Assembly (NCBI GenBank): GCA_030679805.1
Contig: JAUXST010000429.1
Coordinates: forward strand, 1 to 12,578
Source of the DNA: Reyranella sp.
GTDB lineage: Bacteria > Pseudomonadota > Alphaproteobacteria > Reyranellales > Reyranellaceae
Direction of reading: 5' to 3'
Length of the DNA stretch: 12,578 bases
The notes under the pieces are model-generated. The model did no database searches and had not been told where the DNA came from. It worked only from the letters and a program-made list of their open reading frames with translations. Made by a program: the position numbers and the translations under genes. Shown piece after piece: positions 6,953 to 12,578 of the stretch; the first letter of the stretch is position 1; each line of letters opens with the position of its first letter.

Positions 6953-8506
6953 ATGTCGGGCCGCAGTACTTTTTACGTCACCACGCCGATCTACTACGTG
7001 AACGACGTGCCCCATATCGGGCACGCGTACACGACTCTGGCCTGCGATGTGCTCGCCCGTTTCATGCGGCTCGACGGGCGCGATGTCCATTTCCTTACGG
7101 GCACTGACGAGCACGGCCAGAAGATCGAGAAGGCGGCAGCGACAGCAGGCCTGCCACCGCAAGCCTTCACCGACAAGGTGAGTCAGTCGTTTCGCGACCT
7201 CGTCGTGAAGATGAACTACAGCCCGGACAATTTCATCCGCACGACCGAGAAGCGCCACTATGCCGCCTGCCAGGCGTTGTGGGAGAAGCTCGTCGCCGCG
7301 GGGGACATCTACCTCGGCAAGTATGCAGGCTGGTATTCGGTACGTGACGAAACCTATTTCGTCGAAGGCGAGACCGAGGTCGGCCCGGACAAGAAACGCC
7401 GCGCGATCTCGACTGGGGCCGAAGTCGAATGGGTCGAGGAACCGTCGTACTTTTTCAAGCTGTCGACTTGGTCGGAGCGACTGCTTGCCTTCTACGAGAA
7501 GAACCCGCGCTTCATTGGACCCGATAGCCGGCGCAACGAGGTGATGAGCTTCGTGAAGGGTGGCCTGCAGGACCTCTCGGTGTCCCGCACGAGCTTTTCC
7601 TGGGGAGTTCCAGTGCCGGGCGACCCCAAGCACATCATGTACGTCTGGCTGGACGCGCTCACCAACTACATCACTGAGTGCGGGTACCCGGATGTCAGCA
7701 GCCCGAACTGGAAGTACTGGCCTGCCGATTTGCACATGGTTGGCAAGGACATCATCCGTTTCCACTGCGTGTTCTGGCCGGCCTTCCTGATGGCGGCCGG
7801 TCTTGAGCCGCCGCAACGCGTGTTCGCGCATGGCTGGTGGACCAATGAAGGCCAGAAGATATCGAAGTCGCTGGGCAACGTGATCGACCCGGTGGAACTC
7901 GTCGACGCTTATGGGCTCGACCCGGTGCGATATTTTCTTTTGCGCGAGGTCCCCTTCGGCAACGACGGAGACCTGCAAAAGCGTGCGCTCGTCGGCCGCC
8001 TGAATGGCGATCTCGCCAACGCCTACGGCAATCTTTGCCAGCGCGTGCTGTCGATCGTCGCCAAGAATTGCGAAGGGAAGGTGCCACCCAAAGGCACGCT
8101 CATCGACGCCGATATTGCCTTGCTGGATCGCGCCAAGGGACTGCTTGCGGCCGTACGCGCTGAACTCAACGAACAGGCCTTCCACCGTGCACTCATCTCC
8201 ATCTGGGAGGTGATCGCCGACGCCAACCGCTATGTCGACGCGCAGGCGCCATGGGCACTAGCCAAGATCGACCCAGTGCGCCGCGACACGGTCCTGTGGG
8301 TCCTGGCCGAGACCATTCGGCGGGTGACGCTGCTGGTGCAGCCCTTCATGCCCGATTCGGCGGCCAAGATCCTCGATCAGCTGGCCGTGCCGGCTGACGC
8401 ACAGGCCTTCGCCGCATTCGATCGCGAACTCGAATCCGGCACGACGCTGCCCAAACCGCAGGGCGTGTTCCCGCGCTTCGTCGAACCGGCCACCGCCGCG
8501 AGCTGA
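6953..8506 (+). CDS. metG: Methionyl-tRNA synthetase
   Basis: Charges tRNA-Met with methionine for initiation and elongation. The 517-residue class I synthetase has HIGH at residues 21-24 (VPHIGHAYTT), the KMSKS loop as KISKS at 302-306 (GQKISKSLGN), and an anticodon-binding helical domain from about 370, including ANRYVDAQAPWALAK. The connective region has GWYSVRDETYF with no zinc-knuckle cysteines, and there is no C-terminal Trbp111-like tRNA-binding domain; both fit the short metG form of about 510 residues. GGAG at 6939-6942 lies 10 nt before the ATG. The 3' end is separated by only 1 nt from the TatD-like gene. Confidence 0.97.
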   Translation: MSGRSTFYVTTPIYYVNDVPHIGHAYTTLACDVLARFMRLDGRDVHFLTGTDEHGQKIEKAAATAGLPPQAFTDKVSQSFRDLVVKMNYSPDNFIRTTEKRHYAACQALWEKLVAAGDIYLGKYAGWYSVRDETYFVEGETEVGPDKKRRAISTGAEVEWVEEPSYFFKLSTWSERLLAFYEKNPRFIGPDSRRNEVMSFVKGGLQDLSVSRTSFSWGVPVPGDPKHIMYVWLDALTNYITECGYPDVSSPNWKYWPADLHMVGKDIIRFHCVFWPAFLMAAGLEPPQRVFAHGWWTNEGQKISKSLGNVIDPVELVDAYGLDPVRYFLLREVPFGNDGDLQKRALVGRLNGDLANAYGNLCQRVLSIVAKNCEGKVPPKGTLIDADIALLDRAKGLLAAVRAELNEQAFHRALISIWEVIADANRYVDAQAPWALAKIDPVRRDTVLWVLAETIRRVTLLVQPFMPDSAAKILDQLAVPADAQAFAAFDRELESGTTLPKPQGVFPRFVEPATAAS

Positions 8507-8507
8507 C

Positions 8508-9296
8508 ATGCTGATCGACAGCCATTGCCATCTCGACTTTCCCGAGCTTGCCGGCGACGAAGAAGCGGTGCTGGCGCGTGCGCGCATGGCCGGCGTCGGC
8601 GGCATGCTGACGATCGGTACGCGCCTCGACCAGTTCGAGCGGGTCCGCGCCATCGCCGAACGTCACGGCAACATCTGGTGCTCGGTCGGTGTTCATCCGC
8701 ACGAGGCGAAGGAGGAGGGGCAACGCACGCCTGACCGCCTGATCGAGGCCACGCGTCACCCCAAGGTCGTCGGCATCGGCGAAACCGGGCTCGATTTCTA
8801 CTATGAGCACAGTCCGCGCGACGAGCAGGCGGAGAGCTTCCGCGCCCATATCGCCGCATCACGCACGACCGGCTTGCCGTTGATCGTTCATACGCGGGAC
8901 GCCGATCGCGAAACCATCGACATTCTCGAGGAAGAGGCCGGCAAGGGCTCGTTTCCCGGCTTGATCCACTGCTTCAGCTCAGGCGCCGAAGTCGCCCGGC
9001 ACGCGCTGGCGCTCGGCCTCTATATTTCGATTTCCGGGATCGTCACCTTCAAGGCAGCCGAGAACCTGCGCGCCATCGTTCGCGACATCCCGCTCGACCG
9101 GCTGCTGGTGGAGACAGACTCGCCCTACCTCGCGCCCATTCCCAAACGCGGCAAGACCAACGAGCCGGCTTACGTCGCCCATACCGCCGCCAAGGTTGCC
9201 GAATTGAAGGGCGTGGGTATTGCCGAGCTGGAGGCTGCGACGACGGCGAATTTCTTTAGACTCTTCACCAAGGCGGAGCGCCAGCAGTGCGGGTGA
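8508..9296 (+). CDS. TatD-family metal-dependent hydrolase (YcfH-like)
   Basis: A TIM-barrel amidohydrolase-like metalloenzyme; relatives are reported as 3'-5' deoxyribonucleases, and some act on D-aminoacyl substrates. The 262-residue protein has all expected metal ligands: His6 and His8 (DSHCHLD), Glu92 (GETGLDFYY), His128 (IVHTRDA), His154 (IHCFSSG) and Asp204 (VETDSPYLAP). GVHPHE at about 61-66 is also typical. It follows metG by 1 nt, and a tmk-holB-ycfH type order is known in other bacteria, so its position supports the YcfH-like subgroup. No strong ribosome binding site is seen, so translation probably continues from metG. Its end overlaps the next gene by 10 nt. Confidence 0.94.
   Translation: MLIDSHCHLDFPELAGDEEAVLARARMAGVGGMLTIGTRLDQFERVRAIAERHGNIWCSVGVHPHEAKEEGQRTPDRLIEATRHPKVVGIGETGLDFYYEHSPRDEQAESFRAHIAASRTTGLPLIVHTRDADRETIDILEEEAGKGSFPGLIHCFSSGAEVARHALALGLYISISGIVTFKAAENLRAIVRDIPLDRLLVETDSPYLAPIPKRGKTNEPAYVAHTAAKVAELKGVGIAELEAATTANFFRLFTKAERQQCG
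9275..9278 (+). promoter_or_regulatory. Shine-Dalgarno deciding GTG start of the MBL-fold gene
   Basis: GGAG lies 8 nt before the GTG at 9287, inside the TatD-family gene. It supports the overlapping GTG start, after which the glycine-rich first strand (VTILGCGTSGGVP) begins at once. Confidence 0.6.
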
Positions 9297-10066
9297 CGAT
9301 CCTCGGTTGCGGCACTTCCGGAGGCGTCCCACGGCCGGGCGGCAAGGACGGGCTGGGCGAGTGGGGGGCCGCCAACCCCCAAGACAGCCGCAACCGGCGC
9401 CGCCGCTGTTCCATCCTGGTCCAGGACAAGGGCAAAACCCTCCTCGTCGACACTTCGCCCGACCTGCGGGCGCAGCTGCTCGATGCCCGGGTGGAATGCG
9501 TCGATGCAGTCCTATGGACGCACGAGCATGCCGACCAGGTTCACGGTATCGACGACCTGCGCCCCTACGCGCTGCGGCAGGGCAGGATCGAGGCCTGGGC
9601 GGATCAGCATACGTTCGGTGTCCTGCGGCGACGCTTCGGCTACTGCTTCGAAGCCGAGGGCGACGGCTTCTACAATCCGATCTACCAGCCGAACCTCATC
9701 GAGGGGCCTTTCAACGCCGCCGGGCTGCCCGTAATTCCCTTTATCCAGAACCACGGCTCGATCTCTTCTCTGGGGTTTCGCTTCGGCCGGCTGGCCTATG
9801 CCAACGACGTCGTGACGTTGCCTGATAGCGCCTTCGCGGCGATGGCGGGCGTCGAGGTGTTGATCGTCGACGCCATGCGGTTCCGGCCGCATCCGACCCA
9901 CGCCCATCTCGATCGGGCCCTCGAATGGATCGAGCGAATCAGCCCCAAGCAGGCTTTTTTGACCAATCTCCACGTCGACATGGACTATGCTGAAGTCGAC
10001 CATTTGACACCGCCGCACGTGCACCCTTGTCGGGATGGCATGGTCATCGAATGGGATAGTGAATAA
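9287..10066 (+). CDS. Metallo-beta-lactamase-fold hydrolase, PhnP-like
   Basis: A probable phosphodiesterase-like metallohydrolase of the MBL superfamily; the substrate is unknown. The 259-residue protein starts with GCGTSGGVPRPG, then RRCSILV and DTSPDLR. The signature motif is THEHADQVHGIDDL (78-91), in which His79, His81 and Asp83 are present but the usual last His of HxHxDH is Gln84. Later candidate ligands are His in QNHGS, Asp in YANDV, and His in TNLHVDMDY. C-terminal CRDGMVIEW resembles the YDGM-type end of this subgroup. PhnP itself belongs to phosphonate operons; no phosphonate genes are here, and the position after a TatD-family gene is typical of a housekeeping paralogue. It is the last gene of the unbroken run, and its stop codon lies in an AT-rich zone. 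Confidence 0.9.
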   Translation: MRVTILGCGTSGGVPRPGGKDGLGEWGAANPQDSRNRRRRCSILVQDKGKTLLVDTSPDLRAQLLDARVECVDAVLWTHEHADQVHGIDDLRPYALRQGRIEAWADQHTFGVLRRRFGYCFEAEGDGFYNPIYQPNLIEGPFNAAGLPVIPFIQNHGSISSLGFRFGRLAYANDVVTLPDSAFAAMAGVEVLIVDAMRFRPHPTHAHLDRALEWIERISPKQAFLTNLHVDMDYAEVDHLTPPHVHPCRDGMVIEWDSE

Positions 10067-10099
10067 TCGCCTATTTTCAATAGGTTATAATTGATTATT
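10062..10099. repeat. Nested inverted repeat upstream of the hypothetical gene
   Basis: Outer arms AATAATC (10062-10068) and GATTATT (10093-10099) enclose a 6-bp hairpin, CCTATT (10070-10075) and AATAGG (10079-10084), with loop TTC. It starts in the stop codon of the MBL-fold gene and contains the TATAAT box at 10086-10091. It could be an operator, an RNA hairpin or part of an element end. Confidence 0.5.
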
Positions 10100-10105
10100 G
10101 AGAAA
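10069..10105 (+). repeat. Left arm of imperfect inverted repeat bracketing the cassette
   Basis: Read inward it begins GCCTATTTTCAAT, contains TATAAT and ends GAGAAA. The right arm (10814-10852) read from its outer end begins GCCTATTTCTAAT, contains TATAAT at nearly the same offset and ends GACAAA. The outer 8 bp are identical; the whole is about two thirds identical by eye with two one-base gaps. AT-richness inflates such matches. Confidence 0.45.
10086..10091 (+). promoter_or_regulatory. Consensus -10 box (TATAAT) before the hypothetical gene
   Basis: A perfect TATAAT lies 23 nt before the ATG at 10115. At 17-nt spacing the -35 position reads ATAATC, a poor match to TTGACA, so an activator or a weak sigma-70-type promoter is possible. 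It suggests that the hypothetical gene is transcribed on its own and not only from upstream. Confidence 0.45.
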
Positions 10106-10114
10106 GAACAGGAA

Positions 10115-10786
10115 ATGAGACAAAAGGAGTCCGGCCGCAGGGTGTTCCTGTTGGGCGCCGCGGTCGCCCTGTGCACGGCGACTCCGGCACAAGCCGGCAA
10201 CCAGCTTGATACTGGTGGTCTGACTTTCCTGGATTTCGCCACGCCGGACAACGGTGCGAGTTTCCATCGTGGCGACGGCATGATCGCGGGTGGCCCGAAC
10301 CAAGTTTCGTCGAGGGTTCTGGGCGTTGAAACCGGCAAGGGGTTGGCCCGGATCCGCTTCGAGCAGATCCGCGTGACGCTGGCGGTACCGCTCGGATGGC
10401 AAGCGACCGAGGATTGGGAGCGTGGCGTCGCCTACAGCAGCGACAAGCGCTATCGCCTCGTGGTCTGGCGGGTCGATTTCGAGTTCGAGGGCGTCAAGGA
10501 CGCCGAGCACTATGCCTCCAGCAAGGGAGGCGCGATCCAGTCACGCCGTCCAGCCGTAAAGGCCCAGGCACGCAAGTTGGGGGATGGGACCTATCTGGTG
10601 GTGTTCGAGAACGTGCCCAAGGGACAGGGCGACTCCGAGCCCCGGACCGTCTTCGATCTCGTCATTCCGCAGCCCGGCAATTCCAAACGCGGCGCGCTTC
10701 TGACCCTGGGCGTACCAGCGAGTGACGCCGGGCGTGGAATCAAGCTTTTGGCACTTCTAAAAGAGAATATGAAGATGGATTGGTAA
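10115..10786 (+). CDS. Hypothetical exported protein with Tat-like signal peptide
   Basis: I do not recognise the family. With the ATG at 10115 the protein has 223 residues. The N-terminus has a twin-arginine-like SGRRVFLLG, a short hydrophobic stretch (FLLGAAVALC) and a likely cleavage after PAQA, so it is probably periplasmic. A TTG at 10091 would add eight residues before the signal and is less likely. The mature part has alternating beta-type segments (RIRFEQIRVTLAVPLGW, RYRLVVWRVDFEF, GTYLVVFENV, RTVFDLVIPQ, ALLTLGVP), a helix-like LLALLKENM near the end, and almost no cysteine. The order strand-PxGW-strands-terminal helix is reminiscent of PsbP/Mog1-like or DUF1795-like proteins, but this is only an impression. 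Its codon use is GC-rich like its neighbours, while both flanks are extremely AT-rich. It separates two genes often adjacent in relatives, the MBL-fold gene and mazG. Confidence 0.8.
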   Translation: MRQKESGRRVFLLGAAVALCTATPAQAGNQLDTGGLTFLDFATPDNGASFHRGDGMIAGGPNQVSSRVLGVETGKGLARIRFEQIRVTLAVPLGWQATEDWERGVAYSSDKRYRLVVWRVDFEFEGVKDAEHYASSKGGAIQSRRPAVKAQARKLGDGTYLVVFENVPKGQGDSEPRTVFDLVIPQPGNSKRGALLTLGVPASDAGRGIKLLALLKENMKMDW

Positions 10787-10813
10787 TCCATTATTAATAC
10801 TAATAGATAATAA

Positions 10814-10852
10814 TTTGTCATAATATATATTATACGATAATTAGAAATAGGC
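10814..10852 (-). repeat. Right arm of imperfect inverted repeat bracketing the cassette
   Basis: Partner of the arm at 10069-10105, in opposite orientation. It carries AAATAGGC at its outer end (10845-10852) and a minus-strand TATAAT (10834-10829) pointing into the hypothetical gene. Within it ATAATATATATTAT (10820-10833) is a perfect 14-bp palindrome. From 10784 to 10852 only about one base in six is G or C. Confidence 0.45.
10815..10841 (+). promoter_or_regulatory. Candidate promoter for mazG
   Basis: TTGTCA (10815-10820) matches the -35 consensus at five of six bases. GATAAT (10836-10841) matches the -10 consensus at five of six, but the spacing is 15 nt, shorter than the preferred 17. 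At 17 nt the box would be TAATTA. In DNA this AT-rich such boxes arise easily. Confidence 0.3.
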
Positions 10853-10860
10853 TAGTCAGC

Positions 10861-11688
10861 ATGGCGTCCGGGCGTCCCACCGTAGAATCACTCCCTCGCG
10901 AGCCGGTCGCGCGCCTGCTTGCGGTCATGGCCTGGCTGCGCGACCGCCAGCATGGCTGCCCCTGGGACATCGACCAGACGTTCCAGACGATCGCGCCGTA
11001 CACGATCGAGGAAGCTTACGAGGTGGCCGACGCCATAGAGCGAGCCGATCTGCCGGCGCTCAAGGAGGAATTGGGCGATCTGCTGCTCCAGGTCGTCTAC
11101 CACGCCCAGATCGCCAGCGAGTCCAAAGCCTTCGGCTTCAATGATGTCGCGGCGGCAATCGCCGACAAGATGGTCGACCGCCATCCTCATGTCTTCGGCG
11201 ATGCCCGGATCGACACGGCCGAGGACCAGAGCGTGTCCTGGGAAGCCCGCAAGGCGGCCGAACGCGCTGCCAAACAGACCGCCGAACCGGCAGGGGCCTT
11301 GGACGGGATTGCACGCGCCCTCCCCGCTCTCCTGCGGGCCGAGAAGATCCAGAAGCGCGCCGCCAGGGTCGGCTTCGACTGGAAAGAGACCGCGCCCGTC
11401 ATCGACAAGATCGAGGAAGAATTGGGCGAACTGCGCATCGAGATCAAAGCCGGTACCGTCGATCAGGCCCGCCTGACCGATGAATTGGGAGATGTTCTGT
11501 TTGCCGTCGCCAACCTTGCGCGGCACTGCAAGGTCGACCCCGAGGCCGCCCTCCGGGCCACCAACGACAAGTTCGAGCGCCGGTTCGGCTATATCGAGCG
11601 CCGGTTGGCCGACCAAGGCCGGAAGCCGGCCGACGCCACCCTGGATGAGATGGAAGCGCTCTGGCAGGAAGCCAAGACGCGCGTCTAG
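10861..11688 (+). CDS. mazG: Nucleoside triphosphate pyrophosphohydrolase MazG
   Basis: Hydrolyses (d)NTPs, and in some bacteria aberrant nucleotides, to the monophosphate and pyrophosphate in the cytoplasm. The 275-residue protein is the two-domain form. The N-terminal domain has GCPWDIDQTF, then EEAYE (50-54) and EELGD (69-73), the EExxE...ExxD magnesium site. The C-terminal domain repeats this as EELGE (186-190) and DELGD (207-211), with the typical KRAARVGFDW before it. Both sites look intact. The only ribosome-binding-like sequence is AGG at 10849-10851, 9 nt before the ATG, which lies inside the right repeat arm. Its stop overlaps the convergent phosphatase gene's stop by 4 nt. Confidence 0.96.
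   Translation: MASGRPTVESLPREPVARLLAVMAWLRDRQHGCPWDIDQTFQTIAPYTIEEAYEVADAIERADLPALKEELGDLLLQVVYHAQIASESKAFGFNDVAAAIADKMVDRHPHVFGDARIDTAEDQSVSWEARKAAERAAKQTAEPAGALDGIARALPALLRAEKIQKRAARVGFDWKETAPVIDKIEEELGELRIEIKAGTVDQARLTDELGDVLFAVANLARHCKVDPEAALRATNDKFERRFGYIERRLADQGRKPADATLDEMEALWQEAKTRV
11685..11688. other. Tail-to-tail stop codons sharing CTAG
   Basis: The palindrome CTAG gives TAG as the mazG stop (11686-11688) and TAG as the minus-strand phosphatase stop (11687-11685). No room remains for a terminator between the two genes, so each transcript must end inside the other gene. Confidence 0.95.
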
Positions 11689-12521
11689 TCTTCCGTGGGC
11701 TGAAGGAGAGGCAGATCCAGCGCTTCGAACGCCGCACGCACGTCGGCCAGCGCCTGCCGTGACGGGGCGCCTATGATCCCGGCATCGGTCTGCTGGGCGG
11801 GCGCATAGTCTTCGCCGTCAAATCGCACCGCGCCGCCGCCCGCCTCTGCCAGCATCAGCGCCCCCGCCGCATGATCCCAGGGTTTGGTGCGCCGATAGAT
11901 GCTGAAGGTCGCGCGGCCCGCCAGGATTTCCAAGTATTCGACGCCGGCACAGCGCAGCGTCGACACGGGGCCGATCCCGCGCCGTCGGGCAGCCGGACGC
12001 TGGCGCTCGAATGCCTTGCGAATCTTGTAGCCGACAAACCCGGACGGCGATCCACCCGGCGGCGGCCCGATCACCGCGGCGCCGTCGAGGGTTACACCCT
12101 GCCCCGCCAGCGCCACAGCCATCCGCCCGTTGGGCACGTCGAGTATCCAGCCGCCGACGGTCCGTCCGTCTGCGACCAGGGCGACGATGATCGCAAAGGT
12201 GGCCTTGCCGGCGGCAAAATTCGAGGTGCCATCCAGCGGATCGACGATCCAGCATCTCTCCCCCGGACGACCGATCAGATCGAGGAGGCCGGCATCGGCT
12301 TCGACCGCTTCTTCACCCACCACCGGTACGCCGGGCAGGATCTTCGCCAGGCCGGACGCCAGCCGCTGTTCCGATGCGACATCGGCCACGGTAACCAAAT
12401 CGCCCGGCCGCTTCTGGTGGACATCGTCCTTGGAGAGATTGCGAAATCGCGGCAGCAACTCGGCTGCCGCGACTTCACGGATCAGTTCGGCGACCTGCGC
12501 AAGTTCGCCGCTGTCGGGCAT
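11685..12521 (-). CDS. Inositol monophosphatase-family phosphatase (SuhB/CysQ-like)
   Basis: A magnesium-dependent, lithium-sensitive-type phosphatase; substrates in the family include inositol phosphates, 3'-phosphoadenosine 5'-phosphate, histidinol phosphate and fructose bisphosphate, and the sequence does not decide among them. The 278-residue protein has the metal ligand glutamate in VVGEE (70-71), motif DPLDGTSNF (94-102) with Asp94 and Asp97, and the second motif in KPWDHAAGALMLAEAGG with Asp216. Length and motif order are normal. The ATG at 12521 is 5 nt after the stop codon of an upstream minus-strand gene, so the two are probably co-transcribed. The 3' end overlaps mazG convergently. 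Confidence 0.92.
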   Translation of the reverse strand: MPDSGELAQVAELIREVAAAELLPRFRNLSKDDVHQKRPGDLVTVADVASEQRLASGLAKILPGVPVVGEEAVEADAGLLDLIGRPGERCWIVDPLDGTSNFAAGKATFAIIVALVADGRTVGGWILDVPNGRMAVALAGQGVTLDGAAVIGPPPGGSPSGFVGYKIRKAFERQRPAARRRGIGPVSTLRCAGVEYLEILAGRATFSIYRRTKPWDHAAGALMLAEAGGGAVRFDGEDYAPAQQTDAGIIGAPSRQALADVRAAFEALDLPLLQPTED

Positions 12522-12526
12522 CGGCC

Positions 12527-12578
12527 TCAGCCGACGACGCCGAACAGGTCCTCTTCCTTGAGGATGACATGGTCGACG
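12527..12578 (-). CDS. groES: 3' end of a GroES-like co-chaperonin gene (partial)
   Basis: Only the last 16 codons are in the window, ending in TGA at 12529-12527: VDHVILKEEDLFGVVG. This follows the GroES C-terminal pattern closely; rhizobial GroES ends, as I recall, LLIMKESDIMGIIG, with conservative changes at nearly every position. The segment is short, so the call is tentative. Elongation factor P and PmbA/TldD, other genes I considered as neighbours of such phosphatases, do not have this ending. If it is groES, the gene that follows 5 nt later is the phosphatase and not groEL. Confidence 0.6.
   Translation of the reverse strand, partial: VDHVILKEEDLFGVVG

Noticed and set aside
6944..8185. 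Long minus-strand open frame (413 codons) opposite metG
   Set aside because: Fully antisense to an unmistakable methionyl-tRNA synthetase; composition typical of a shadow frame.
10091..10114. TTG at 10091 as start of the hypothetical gene
   Set aside because: It overlaps the last base of the TATAAT box and would place eight polar residues before the signal peptide; the ATG at 10115 fits better.

Overview
The window is a stretch of GC-rich alphaproteobacterial chromosome, most like Rhodospirillales/Reyranella-type or rhizobial relatives. This rests on the gene order (rlpA, D,D-carboxypeptidase, tmk, holB, metG, tatD-like, metallo-beta-lactamase, mazG), on a zinc-less delta-prime subunit, and on the rhizobial look of a GroES C-terminus at the right edge. 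It is inferred from protein features, not from a search. Most of the DNA is housekeeping; no phage, IS element, CRISPR array or defence locus was seen.

Left part (1-1914): the 3' three quarters of a short-chain dehydrogenase/reductase gene cut by the window edge, a tRNA-Ser(UGA) gene on the minus strand with encoded CCA, and a minus-strand gene for an exported cyanophycinase-like S51 serine peptidase. The peptidase gene is divergent from the large plus-strand run, and the space between them holds two short dyad symmetries.

Central part (1915-10066): a tightly packed plus-strand run. First come three envelope genes: a GH103/MltB-type lytic transglycosylase, the septal lipoprotein transglycosylase RlpA with DPBB and SPOR domains, and a penicillin-binding-protein-5-like D,D-carboxypeptidase. 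Then come nucleotide, replication and translation genes: thymidylate kinase, DNA polymerase III delta', methionyl-tRNA synthetase, a TatD-family hydrolase and a PhnP-like metallo-beta-lactamase-fold hydrolase. From rlpA on, genes overlap or lie within 4 nt of each other, except for 65 nt before metG. This suggests shared transcription of wall-remodelling and growth genes.

Right part (10067-12578): a gene for an unrecognised exported protein with a Tat-like signal sits between the hydrolase gene and mazG. Very AT-rich DNA flanks it on both sides, and the two flanks form an imperfect inverted repeat of about 38 nt with perfect 8-bp outer ends. A consensus TATAAT inside a nested dyad precedes the gene. 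This cassette-like arrangement is the most unusual thing in the window. MazG (two-domain NTP pyrophosphohydrolase) converges on an inositol-monophosphatase-family gene; both stop codons lie in one CTAG palindrome. The phosphatase gene starts 5 nt after what appears to be the end of a groES gene running in from the right edge.
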